Notes under the pieces: model-generated
The model's input: only the letters and a program-made list of their open reading frames with translations
What the model was told of the DNA's origin: nothing
Database searches by the model: none
In this document: positions 7,536 to 15,821 of the stretch, in pieces
How positions within the stretch are numbered: the first letter of the stretch is position 1
Layout: every line of letters starts with the position of its first letter
Assembly (NCBI GenBank): GCA_964461715.1
Contig: CAYWVR010000013.1
Location: forward strand, 25,561 to 89,560
DNA length: 64,000 nucleotides
Reading direction: 5' to 3'
Source: CAYWVR01 sp964461715
Lineage (GTDB): Bacteria; Planctomycetota; Phycisphaerae; FEN-1346
Position numbers and translations under genes: made by a program

Positions 7536-9329
7536 GTGAGCATCCCGCGACCCGAGTATCCACGTCCCCAGTGCGTCCGGAGCGACTGGCTGTGCCTGAA
7601 CGGTCCGTGGCAGTTCGAGATGGACCCGGGCGACAGTGGCCTGGCGCGGGGGCTCCTGGAACGGCCGCTCGAGGGCGAGATCGTTGTCCCCTTCGCCCCG
7701 GAGGCGCCGCTTTCGGGCGTCGGCCACACGGACTTCATTCCCGCCGCGTGGTACCGCCGCGAGGTGGCGATCCCGGAGACGTGGGCCGGCCGCCGCGTTC
7801 TCCTCCACTTCCAGGCCGTCGACTATGACGCCGCCGTCTGGGCAAACGGGACCCTCGTCGGGCGCCATCGCGGCGGGTTCACGCCGTTTACGTGCGACCT
7901 CTCCGACGTCGCCCGGCCGGGCGAGATCGCGACGGTCGTCGTCCGGGCCCGCGACGACGCCCGGGCCTCCAAGCCGCGCGGCAAGCAGTGCCCCGACTAC
8001 GCGAACCGCGGGTGCCTTTACACCCGCACGACCGGCATCTGGCAGACCGTCTGGCTGGAGCCCGTGCCCGCGACGAGCCTCGGCCGGCCGCACGTGACGC
8101 CCGATCTGGCGGCCCGAAGGTTCCTCGTCGACGTGCCCGTCGCCGGGCCGCGCTCCGGTCTGAAGCTCCGCGCGACGCTCTCGGACGCCGACGGGGCCCT
8201 GGCCTCGGCCGAGACTGCCGCCGTTGCCTCGATGCGGCCGATGGTCGAGCTCGCCGCTCCGGAGGGACGCGTGCGGCCGTGGGACCTCGACGACCCGCAC
8301 CTTTACGGTCTCGATCTCGCGCTCGTCGACGCCGAGGGCGGCGTGGTCGACCGGGTCGAGAGCTACGCGGGCCTGCGCAGCGTTGCGGTGGACGGGCGGG
8401 CGGTGCTTTTGAATGGCCGACCCGTCTTCCAGCGGCTTGTCCTGGACCAGGGGTACTATCCCGACGGCGTGATGACCGCCCCGTCGGACGCGGCCCTGGT
8501 GCGGGACATCGAGCTGGCGAAGGAGGCGGGGTTCAACGGGGGCCGGCTCCACCAGAAGGTCTTCGAGGAACGGTTCCTCGCCCACGCCGACCGGCTCGGG
8601 TACCTCGTCTGGGGCGAGTTCGGCGACTGGGGCGCCTTCGCGGGCGACCGGACGGCGGGCCACGAGCCGACGGCGGCCCTGATGGCCCAGTGGGCGGAGA
8701 TCCTCGCGCGAGACTTTTCCCATCCCTCCATCATCGGGTGGTGTCCCCTGAACGAATCGCCCCACGTGCCCCTGACGGACGAGGTCACCGTCCTCGACGA
8801 CGTGACGCGCGGGCTGGTGGCCATGACGCACGCGGCGGACCCGACGCGGCCGGTGGTCGACGCCTCCGGCTGGATCCATCGCGCCCCGGCGGCGGACGTC
8901 TACGACATGCACGATTACGACCAGGACCCGGCAGCGCTGGCGGCCCGGTTCGCCCCGCTGGCCGAGGGCCGCCCCCCCGAGGACCGAAACGCGAAACGCG
9001 CGAGCGGCTCGGTGCCCTGGCGCGGCCAGCCGTACTTCGTCAGCGAGTTCGGCGGCACGTGGTGGCAGCCCGGCGTCGCCGAGGACGCCGAGTCCTGGGG
9101 TTACGGCGAGAGGCCGCGAACGCCCGAGGAGTTCTACGCCCGCTTCGAGGGCCTGACCGGGGCGCTCCTCGAGAACCCCGGTCTCTTCGGCTACTGCTAC
9201 ACGCAGCTCACCGACGTCTACCAGGAGCAGAACGGCATCTACACCTTCGACCGCGGCGCCAAGTTCGACCCCGCCCGCCTTCGCGCGGCCCAATCCCGGA
9301 AAGCCGCAATTGAGGAGTCAGGTGCCTGA
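7536..9329 (+). CDS. glycoside hydrolase family 2 enzyme (beta-galactosidase/beta-glucuronidase type)
   Basis: The 597-residue protein has the N-terminal GH2 jelly-roll (LNGPWQFEMDPG near 20, WYRREVAIPETWAGRRVLLHF near 70), an immunoglobulin-like middle and a TIM barrel from about residue 280. The acid/base glutamate is in GWCPLNESPHVPL (about 405) and the likely nucleophile is in YFVSEFGGTWWQPG (about 505). It is shorter than LacZ and close to the beta-glucuronidase size class. It hydrolyses a beta-glycoside, but the sugar cannot be fixed. I chose the GTG at 7536 because AAGGAG lies 10 bases upstream. No signal peptide is in frame. It overlaps the convergent GH5 gene by 12 bases. Confidence 0.85.
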   Translation: MSIPRPEYPRPQCVRSDWLCLNGPWQFEMDPGDSGLARGLLERPLEGEIVVPFAPEAPLSGVGHTDFIPAAWYRREVAIPETWAGRRVLLHFQAVDYDAAVWANGTLVGRHRGGFTPFTCDLSDVARPGEIATVVVRARDDARASKPRGKQCPDYANRGCLYTRTTGIWQTVWLEPVPATSLGRPHVTPDLAARRFLVDVPVAGPRSGLKLRATLSDADGALASAETAAVASMRPMVELAAPEGRVRPWDLDDPHLYGLDLALVDAEGGVVDRVESYAGLRSVAVDGRAVLLNGRPVFQRLVLDQGYYPDGVMTAPSDAALVRDIELAKEAGFNGGRLHQKVFEERFLAHADRLGYLVWGEFGDWGAFAGDRTAGHEPTAALMAQWAEILARDFSHPSIIGWCPLNESPHVPLTDEVTVLDDVTRGLVAMTHAADPTRPVVDASGWIHRAPAADVYDMHDYDQDPAALAARFAPLAEGRPPEDRNAKRASGSVPWRGQPYFVSEFGGTWWQPGVAEDAESWGYGERPRTPEEFYARFEGLTGALLENPGLFGYCYTQLTDVYQEQNGIYTFDRGAKFDPARLRAAQSRKAAIEESGA

Positions 9330-10343
9330 GCCGCGGTACATGGCTCGCGCCGCGGGGGTGGGGGTGCCGTCGGCGGTGAAGGGCCCGAAGCGGCCGCGAT
9401 AGTTCCAGGGGGCCCAGGCGACGCGGTGGGCGTCGAGGACCGAGACGAAGTCGCGGTGCCAGGCGTCGCGAATCTCGGGCGGGGCGTGGTGGATGACGCC
9501 GAACTCGCCGCAGTAAAGGGGCAGGCCCGTCCGCTCCCGGGCCGCCAGCGGCGCCTGGATGCGGGCGGCCATCGACTCGGGGCCGCACGGCTCGTTCCAC
9601 TTCGCGAGGCGGGCCTTGAGGTCCGGCGCGAGCCCTTCCCACGCCTCCGCGGGCACCGGCCGCCCGGGGTACTGGATGGGCCCGTCGTAGGCCGCGCAGT
9701 CGGGCACGAACTCGGCCCGGTAATGCGTGATGATCATCGAATTGTACTCGTGGAACGTCAGGATCAGATTGGGGTCGCCCGCAGGGATCGCCAGGTCCTC
9801 GAACGTGACGGCCTGGTTCCACGCGTTCGACCCGAGGACGACGGTCCGCTCGGGCTCGGTCTCGCGGACGGCGGCGAGGGCGTAGGGGTAGACGCGGTTC
9901 CAGTCCTCGGGGTCGTCGGCGACAGGCTCGTTCAGGAGCTCGTAAGCCACCCGGTCGTTCGACCGGGAGGCGAGCCCTGCCGCAAGGTCGCGCCAGACGT
10001 CCGCGAAATGCTTCGGCGCCTCGGGGTCGGTGAAGAGCGGCCGCTCGGGGGCGTTGAAGAAGTGGCACCGGAGGATATGAAGGTCGACGATCGCCCGCAA
10101 CCCGTGCCGCGCACAGGCGTCCAGGCACCCCTCCATCCGGTCCCACGCCTCCGCCTGCCGTACGCCGGACTCGTCGTACATGATCTGCTCGTCGACGGGG
10201 AGGCGGACGTGGTCGCAGCCGATGGCTGCGAGCTTCGCGAGATCCGCGTCCGTGACGTCGGCCGCCCGGCGGGGGCGGGTGTCGCGGGCGATGCTGCCGA
10301 GCCAGCCGCCGAGGTTGATGCCGCGTTGGATGTCAAAGGGCAT
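9318..10343 (-). CDS. glycoside hydrolase family 5-like enzyme
   Basis: The 341-residue TIM-barrel protein opens with FDIQRGINLGGWL, the usual GH5 start. The acid/base glutamate is in AYELLNEPVADDPEDW (about 145) and the nucleophile in LYCGEFGVIHH (about 280). GH5 enzymes cut beta-glucans, mannans or aryl-glycosides with retention. The specificity is not visible. There is no signal peptide with the ATG at 10343, which follows AAAGAGG, so the enzyme is probably cytoplasmic and acts on imported oligosaccharides. It is the last gene of a run with the hydroxyacid dehydrogenase and the Gfo/Idh/MocA oxidoreductase. Confidence 0.8.
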   Translation of the reverse strand: MPFDIQRGINLGGWLGSIARDTRPRRAADVTDADLAKLAAIGCDHVRLPVDEQIMYDESGVRQAEAWDRMEGCLDACARHGLRAIVDLHILRCHFFNAPERPLFTDPEAPKHFADVWRDLAAGLASRSNDRVAYELLNEPVADDPEDWNRVYPYALAAVRETEPERTVVLGSNAWNQAVTFEDLAIPAGDPNLILTFHEYNSMIITHYRAEFVPDCAAYDGPIQYPGRPVPAEAWEGLAPDLKARLAKWNEPCGPESMAARIQAPLAARERTGLPLYCGEFGVIHHAPPEIRDAWHRDFVSVLDAHRVAWAPWNYRGRFGPFTADGTPTPAARAMYRGSGT

Positions 10344-10419
10344 GGGAAGCCTCTTTCGTGGCCGAGCCGCAGGCCGGGCGGGCGGGCCCGCGGCCTTACG
10401 ACCGCACCTCATGGATGCA

Positions 10420-11361
10420 TCAATACTCACGCTCAAGATCCACAACGCCCGGCAGCGGCTCGTCGCGGGCGTCGCGGGCGAGGTTCTCGACGAGTCGGTC
10501 CGCGAGGCGGCCGCACAGGGGCGCGTCGCCGCCCCCGGCAGTGTGGCTGGTGATGAGCAGGCCGGGGGCCTCCCACAGCGGGTGCGCCTCGGGCAGCGGC
10601 TCGGGGTCCGTGACGTCGAGGATCGCCCGCCCGGGCCGCCCGTCCCAGAGGGCCGCGAGCAGGGCGTCGGTGTCGACGAGGGCCCCGCGGGCGATGTTGA
10701 TAAGCACGGCCGAGGGTTTCATCATCGCCAGAGCCTCGGCGTCGACTATCCCGCGCGTCTCCGTCGTCAGCGGTGCCGCCAACACGATGTAGTCGCTCTC
10801 GCGCCAGAGCCGCGCGACACCGTCCGGCGCGACGACGTCGGTCACGTTCTCGACGGGCCTGCCGCTTCGGCGGCAGCCGATCACGTTCATGCCGAAAGCG
10901 GCGGCCCGCTCGGCGACGCCCAGGCCGATGGGCCCGAGGCCGACGATGCCGACCGTCCGTCCGGCGAGCTCCGTGTGCCCGAACCCCTCCCATTCGCCTC
11001 GCGCGTGGGCGGCATGATGATCGCCGAGGCGGCACGCGGCATCGAGCATGGCGGCCATGACGAACTCGCCGATGGGGATGCGGTAGCAGGCCCCGCTCTC
11101 TGTGAGCCGCACCCCACGCTCCCTCACCAGCGGGACGAGGGCGTCGACGCCGGCGGAGGCGGAGTGGACCCACCGGACGTCCGGGGCGGCGGCGAAGGCT
11201 TCGCGCCGGACGCTCGACGGCCACGCCCAGAAGAAGACCTCGACGCTCGGAAACGGGCCCTCGGCGCCCTCGCCGTAGACGACCGGCTCGACCTCCACGC
11301 CGCGCCCTTCGGCGGCGGAACGGATGCGATCGAGCCAACGGTCGGGGACGAGAACCTTCAT
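10420..11361 (-). CDS. D-2-hydroxyacid dehydrogenase family protein
   Basis: The 313-residue protein has the NAD-binding turn TVGIVGLGPIGLGVAERAAAFG (about 133-154). The three catalytic positions are also visible: Arg in LINIARGALVD, Glu in TDPEPLPEAHPLW and His in LITSHTAGGG. It reduces a 2-keto acid or oxidises a 2-hydroxy acid with NAD(P). Phosphoglycerate, glyoxylate and 2-ketogluconate enzymes all share this plan. The ATG at 11361 lies 2 bases after the stop of the preceding oxidoreductase gene, so they form one operon, probably for sugar or sugar-acid breakdown. Confidence 0.83.
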   Translation of the reverse strand: MKVLVPDRWLDRIRSAAEGRGVEVEPVVYGEGAEGPFPSVEVFFWAWPSSVRREAFAAAPDVRWVHSASAGVDALVPLVRERGVRLTESGACYRIPIGEFVMAAMLDAACRLGDHHAAHARGEWEGFGHTELAGRTVGIVGLGPIGLGVAERAAAFGMNVIGCRRSGRPVENVTDVVAPDGVARLWRESDYIVLAAPLTTETRGIVDAEALAMMKPSAVLINIARGALVDTDALLAALWDGRPGRAILDVTDPEPLPEAHPLWEAPGLLITSHTAGGGDAPLCGRLADRLVENLARDARDEPLPGVVDLEREY

Positions 11362-11363
11362 GC

Positions 11364-12482
11364 CTACGTAGCCTCGATCTTGACCTCGGATCCCGTGCGG
11401 GCGGATTCGTAGATCGCATCGAGCACGCGCTGGACCTGGAGGCCGTGCGCGCCCGGGGCCAACGGCTCGCGGCCCGCGGTGAGCGCGTCGACGAAGTCCT
11501 CCGCGAACCCCGGCGAGGGCCCGAGGCGGCGGCGGATGCGCGTCTCCGTGAGCGACCCGGATTCCTCGCGATAGAGCCACGCCTCGTACTGGTACCCCTC
11601 GCTGGCGTTCACCTGGCGGATCCCGCCCCGCTCCCCGAGAAGCTCCGTGAGCTGGTCCTCGCGCTTGCCGGAGAAGCCCGCCCAGCTCGCCTCAAGCACC
11701 AGCGTGGCCCCGCCCTCGAACCGCACGAACGCCACGCCGAAGTCCTCGACGTCGAACGATTTCTCCTGCTCCCGCGCGAGGCGCGACCCGACCGGGTCGT
11801 ACGTCGCCGCGGTGACGCTGACCGGCCGGGGGTTGCCCATGAGCCACATCGCGAGGTCCATGCGATGGACGCCGAGGTCGATGATCGGCCCGCCGCCGCT
11901 CTCGTCCTTCCGCCCAAACCACCCGCCGAACTTTGGGATGCCCCGCTCGCGCATCCACCGCGTGTGGGCGTAGTAGATGCGGCCGAGGGCCCCCGCGTCG
12001 ACGAGGTCCTTCAGGGCCCGGCTCTCCGGGCGGAAGCGGAACGAGAGATTGATGCCGAGGGTCAGGCCCCGCGTCTCGGCCTCCTCGACCATCCGCGCCC
12101 CCTCGCGGGCGTCCATGGCAAGGGGCTTTTCGACCAGGACGTGCAGCCCCGTCTTCAAAGCCGCGAGCGTCACCGGCGCGTGGAGGTGGTTCGGCAGGCA
12201 GACGCTGACGGCATTCAGCTCAAGCCGTTCGGCGGCGGCGAAGAGGTCGTCGGTGGAGGTGAAACAGGCGGCGGCATCGACCTTGCGGGCCTCGGCCTGC
12301 TCCTTGAGCCGCGCTTCGTCGGTGTCGCACAGGGCCGCCACCTCCGCCATCGGGTGCCGCCCGTACCCTTCGAGGTGGGCCTTTCCGATGCCGAGGCCGA
12401 TCACGGCGACGCGGACCCGTTCGATGGTCTCGTCCTTCTTCGCACGCGTGTCCTTCGTCGTCTTCTTCCACGTCTTCGCCAT
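11364..12482 (-). CDS. Gfo/Idh/MocA family oxidoreductase
   Basis: The 372-residue protein shows the N-terminal Rossmann turn VAVIGLGIGKAHLEGYGRHP (about 25-45), the EKP motif in HVLVEKPLAMDAREG (about 120) and the catalytic-site GVHRMDLAMW (about 190). Family members oxidise or reduce sugars, inositols or sugar acids with NAD(P). The ATG at 12482 is preferred over the one at 12506 because the ribosome site AAAAGGGA lies between them. The short lysine-rich N-terminus (MAKTWKKTTKDTRAKKDE) is unusual for the family. It is the first gene of a three-gene minus-strand operon. Confidence 0.86.
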   Translation of the reverse strand: MAKTWKKTTKDTRAKKDETIERVRVAVIGLGIGKAHLEGYGRHPMAEVAALCDTDEARLKEQAEARKVDAAACFTSTDDLFAAAERLELNAVSVCLPNHLHAPVTLAALKTGLHVLVEKPLAMDAREGARMVEEAETRGLTLGINLSFRFRPESRALKDLVDAGALGRIYYAHTRWMRERGIPKFGGWFGRKDESGGGPIIDLGVHRMDLAMWLMGNPRPVSVTAATYDPVGSRLAREQEKSFDVEDFGVAFVRFEGGATLVLEASWAGFSGKREDQLTELLGERGGIRQVNASEGYQYEAWLYREESGSLTETRIRRRLGPSPGFAEDFVDALTAGREPLAPGAHGLQVQRVLDAIYESARTGSEVKIEAT

Positions 12483-12514
12483 CGCGTCATCCCTTTTCAA
12501 GGCCAAGGCCGCGC

Positions 12515-12543
12515 ATCGTCCCGCGGGGCGCGGCGCGTGTCAA
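12515..12543 (-). promoter_or_regulatory. promoter of the oxidoreductase operon
   Basis: On the minus strand, a perfect TTGACA (12543-12538) is followed after 17 bases by GACGAT (12520-12515), a weak -10. It sits about 33 bases before the ATG at 12482. Confidence 0.45.
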
Positions 12544-12612
12544 GGGAAAGTGGGCCGTTCCCACGTCGCCCCGGGTCCCCCGAGGCAACCATCAGGAAAA
12601 AACACCAGGCCC

Positions 12613-12642
12613 TTGTTCTTCGGCCGGCGGGGGGTCTATGCT
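12613..12642 (+). promoter_or_regulatory. promoter of the DUF11 lipoprotein gene
   Basis: TTGTTC (12613-12618), 18 bases, TATGCT (12637-12642), about 60 bases before the ATG at 12704. Confidence 0.45.
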
Positions 12643-12703
12643 CAGGGCCGGAAGAGTGAGCTTCTGAGCAAGGGGGGGCTGACCACCCCGAAGGAGAACG
12701 ACG

Positions 12704-14206
12704 ATGAAACGAGTATCGATACTGTGTGTCGCATTGGGGCTGCTGGTGGCCTGGGGCGCGGGGTGCTGTCCGCCGGCCCGCGAGGAGGCCCCGCCGCCGA
12801 AGTCCGCGCCGAAACCCGAGCCGAAGCCGATGCCCGCCAAGACGTCTCCGGAGTGCGCCGTCAGTGCCGCCAAGGTCCAGAAGATGGGCCCGACGGAGGT
12901 CGTCGTCGGCCAGCAATTCACCTACGACACGCGCGTCACCAACGCCGCCAAGGTGCCGCTGATGGACGTCGAGGTCCTCGAGATCCTGCCCAAGGGGTTC
13001 CGGGCCGTCGCCTCGGACCCGGAGGGCAAGGCCCAGGGCCAGAACCTGAAGTGGACGTGGGGCACCCTGAAGGCCGGCGAGAGCCGCACTTTCAAGGTCA
13101 CGGCCGTCGCCGAGCAGACCGGACGCTTCGAGCCCTGCACCCAGGTCACGTACCGGCCGTGCGTCCAGTGCATGGTCATCCGGGCCGTCAAGCCCGAGCT
13201 GGCCGTCACCAAGACCGGCCCCGCCGAGGTCCTCATCTGCGAACCGATCCGCTATGAGGTGACGGTCCAGAACACCGGCACGGGCCCGGCCAAGAACGTC
13301 ACGTTCACGGACACGCTTCCAGCGGGCTTGAAGGCCGAGGGGGGCGGCAAGGCCCTCACCTCCGACATCGGCACCCTTGACTCCGGCGAGGCCAAGAAGA
13401 TCGCCTACACCGTCATGGCCACCAAGACCGGCCGCTTCACCAACACGGCCGTGGCCACCGGCGACGGCGACCTCAAGGCCCGGGCCACCCACACCGTTTC
13501 CGTCAAGCAGCCTGTCCTCAAGGTTACGAAGAAGGGCCCGTCGATGCGCTACATCGGACGCGAGGCCACCTTCGACATCACCGTCACCAACTCCGGCGAC
13601 GGCGAGGCCCGCAACCTGATGCTCACCGACATGGTGCCGCGCGGCACGAGCTTCGCCGGCGCCACGGAAGGCGGGAAGATGGCGGCGGGGAAGGTGACGT
13701 GGGCCCTCGGCACGCTGGCCCCCGGGGCCAAGAAGTCCGTCTCCGTGACGCTCCGGGCCGATGCCAAGGGCACCTTCACCAACACCGTGAAGGCCACGGC
13801 CCTCTGCGCCGAGGCCACCGCCGACGCCACGCTCGAGGTCAAGGGCATCTCGGCCATTCTCCTCGAGGTCATCGACATCGAAGACCCGATCGAGGTCGGC
13901 GCCAACGAGACTTACGAGATCACCGTGACGAACCAGGGCTCGGCGGTCGGCACCAACATCAAGATCGTCTGCACGCTGCCGGCCGAGCAGGATTACGTCT
14001 CGACCAAGGGGCCCGTCCAAGCGACCGTCGAGGGCAAGACGGTGACCTTCGCGCCGCTCGCGGAGCTCGCGCCGAAGGCCAAGGCCGTCTATCATGTCGT
14101 CACGAAGGGCACGAAGCCGGGCGACGTCCGGTTCGCGGTCGAGCTGACGAGCGACCAGATGACGACGCCCGCCAACGAGACCGAGAGCACGCACATCTAC
14201 GAGTAG
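12704..14206 (+). CDS. DUF11-repeat lipoprotein
   Basis: The 500-residue protein starts with a lipoprotein signal (LLVAWGAGC, lipidated Cys at about 21), then a proline/lysine linker. Four or more DUF11-type Ig-like repeats of about 110 residues follow. Each has a pattern like TYDTRVTN...PLMDVEVLEILPKG, TFTDTLPAGL or LTDMVPRGTSF, and a glycine-rich end. Such proteins form rod-like arms on the cell surface or in the outer membrane complex and are frequent in Planctomycetota and Chlamydiota relatives. No enzyme domain is seen. It has a good ribosome site (AAGGAGAACGACG) and a promoter of its own. Confidence 0.85.
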   Translation: MKRVSILCVALGLLVAWGAGCCPPAREEAPPPKSAPKPEPKPMPAKTSPECAVSAAKVQKMGPTEVVVGQQFTYDTRVTNAAKVPLMDVEVLEILPKGFRAVASDPEGKAQGQNLKWTWGTLKAGESRTFKVTAVAEQTGRFEPCTQVTYRPCVQCMVIRAVKPELAVTKTGPAEVLICEPIRYEVTVQNTGTGPAKNVTFTDTLPAGLKAEGGGKALTSDIGTLDSGEAKKIAYTVMATKTGRFTNTAVATGDGDLKARATHTVSVKQPVLKVTKKGPSMRYIGREATFDITVTNSGDGEARNLMLTDMVPRGTSFAGATEGGKMAAGKVTWALGTLAPGAKKSVSVTLRADAKGTFTNTVKATALCAEATADATLEVKGISAILLEVIDIEDPIEVGANETYEITVTNQGSAVGTNIKIVCTLPAEQDYVSTKGPVQATVEGKTVTFAPLAELAPKAKAVYHVVTKGTKPGDVRFAVELTSDQMTTPANETESTHIYE

Positions 14207-14223
14207 ACGAAGATCGTCTTTGA

Positions 14224-14278
14224 CCCGCCCGGCAGGGGGGTCCGTGGCCTGGAGCACCGCGGGCCCCCCGGCGGGCGG
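14224..14278 (+). terminator. GC-rich hairpin after the DUF11 gene
   Basis: A run of six G (14235-14240) pairs with six C (14264-14269), and the neighbouring GCCC/GGGC bases extend the imperfect stem. No U-tract follows, so it may be a terminator of an unusual kind or only an mRNA 3' end. Confidence 0.35.
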
Positions 14279-14328
14279 TGGAGCTGCGCCTCGGGTGCCG
14301 TGTGCGCGCCCCCCCGGGAGGAGCGACC

Positions 14329-14825
14329 ATGGAACGGGGCGGGACCTCATCGTCGAGTACGGGCCGCCCATCGTGGGCACGCTCCTGTTTCTACTGGTGG
14401 CGTTCATCGTCTCCGGGTGGATCGGCCGGCTCGTTCGCCGCGCCGTCGCCAGGACCCGCGTCGACGAGACCGTGGCGGGGTTCCTCGGGCACATCGTCCG
14501 GTGGGGCCTCATGGTTCTGGCCGTGATCGCCTGTCTGGGCGTCTTCGGTGTCGAGACGACGAGCTTTGCTGCGGTGATCGGGGCGGCGGGCCTGGCGATC
14601 GGCCTGGCGCTCCAGGGCAGCCTATCGAGCCTCGCCGCGGGCGTGATGCTCCTGACCTTCCGCCCCTTCAAGGCCGGCGACTACATCTCCGTCGCGGGGG
14701 AGGGCGGCACGGTGGCCGAGATCGATCTCTTTGCGACCTGTCTCGATACCCCCGACAACCGCCGCGTCATCATCCCCAACAGCCAGGTCTTCGGGGCGGT
14801 CATCGAGAACTACTGGACCGGGTGA
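14329..14825 (+). pseudogene. mechanosensitive channel MscS, frameshifted and truncated
   Basis: Codons read in the frame ending at 14825 give a clear MscS pore: two hydrophobic helices, then TM3 with GAAGLAIGLALQGSLSSLAAG, FRPFKAGDYISV and the start of the beta domain (RRVIIPNSQVFGAVIENYW). The only ATG with a ribosome site (GGGAGGAGCGACC, ATG at 14329) is one base out of frame. Adding one G in the GGGGCGGG run would restore MERGRDLIVEYGPP. At the 3' end the frame stops right after the beta domain, so the roughly 100-residue alpha/beta cytoplasmic cage of MscS is missing. A second frame (ATG 14825 to 14926) encodes a short tail resembling the end of a DinB-like protein. The locus is probably dead. 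Confidence 0.6.
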
Positions 14826-14942
14826 TGTACGCCCTCGCCCACGGGCGACATCACGCCGGAGAGCTCGCCCAGATTCTCAAGGAATACGGCGTCAAGCCGC
14901 CCCCGTGGTACCCGCGGCCCGGTTAAGACGCGGGAGCCCGAC

Positions 14943-15821
14943 TCACACCGTGGCCCGGACGGTCTCGCCGGCCACGAGGGGCGCGAGGCGGCGGCGGGCG
15001 AAGCACGTCGTCGACCAGCCGAGGTGCCCGCCCAAGTGACCGTCACCGATCATCGACGGGCGCCAGCGCATCGTGTGCAGCTTCGCGTAGGCGGAACGGT
15101 CGGCGGCGGAGAGGTCGGCCGGGACGCGGTGCCCGAGCAGGCCCATCGACGGGCTGAAGTGGCGCTCGATTGTCCCGAAGAGCGTCGTCCCCAGACCCAT
15201 GAGAGCGGCATCGAGCGGCGAGGAGGCCACGTACGCCGCGTCCCGGACGTGCGCCAGGGCCGGGCCGAGGTTGTACGAGGGCGCGAGCGCCGGCGCCAGA
15301 AGCACCGCCCGATCCACCGTGACGCCGGGCGGCAGCGATTCGAGCGTCCAGACGGCCACCGCCCCGCCGCCGGAGTGGCCGATCAGGGTCACGGGCCGGC
15401 CCGGCATCCAGTCGCGGTAGGCGGCAACGGTCTCGGCCAGCTCGCGGGCGACGGCCCGGTTCCGGTCGCGGGCGAAGAGGTCCGTGACCCAGAACCCGAG
15501 CGGCCCGACGGACCAGTTATAGACGACGATACCCGCCTCCACGCCGCCCTCGTCAAGCCCGCGGCGCAGGAGGCGCGGCAGCCAGTTCCATCCGCCGACG
15601 CCGCCGAGCGAGACGACGAGCCCCCGCTCCAGCCGCTCGCGCGACAGGTACCGGCTCCGATGCGCGAACCCGCCGCTCGGCCCATCCGGAAGCGGCGTCG
15701 CCGCGATGAAGTGCCCGTGCCGCAGCCGCGCGTCGCGATGCATGCGAAGGCCCCCCTGGCCGTCCCGATCGACAAGATGCCAAGCCGCAAGCGTCTTGGC
15801 GGCGTCCCCGCGCGTCGTCAT
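14943..15821 (-). CDS. alpha/beta hydrolase-like protein
   Basis: The 292-residue protein has the nucleophile elbow TLIGHSGGGAVAVW (about 155), preceded by strand GIVVYNWS. A late histidine motif, GDGHLGGHLGWS, is a good candidate for the catalytic His. The family is not identified further, and lipase, esterase or thioesterase roles are all possible. It has no signal peptide. It overlaps the CreD-like gene by 4 bases (ATGA). It is a diverged paralogue of the lipoprotein at 25963: both have the same sequence order from YNLGPAL or YDLGPAL through HLG(G/D)HLG to APLV(A/L)GE. Confidence 0.65.
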   Translation of the reverse strand: MTTRGDAAKTLAAWHLVDRDGQGGLRMHRDARLRHGHFIAATPLPDGPSGGFAHRSRYLSRERLERGLVVSLGGVGGWNWLPRLLRRGLDEGGVEAGIVVYNWSVGPLGFWVTDLFARDRNRAVARELAETVAAYRDWMPGRPVTLIGHSGGGAVAVWTLESLPPGVTVDRAVLLAPALAPSYNLGPALAHVRDAAYVASSPLDAALMGLGTTLFGTIERHFSPSMGLLGHRVPADLSAADRSAYAKLHTMRWRPSMIGDGHLGGHLGWSTTCFARRRLAPLVAGETVRATV

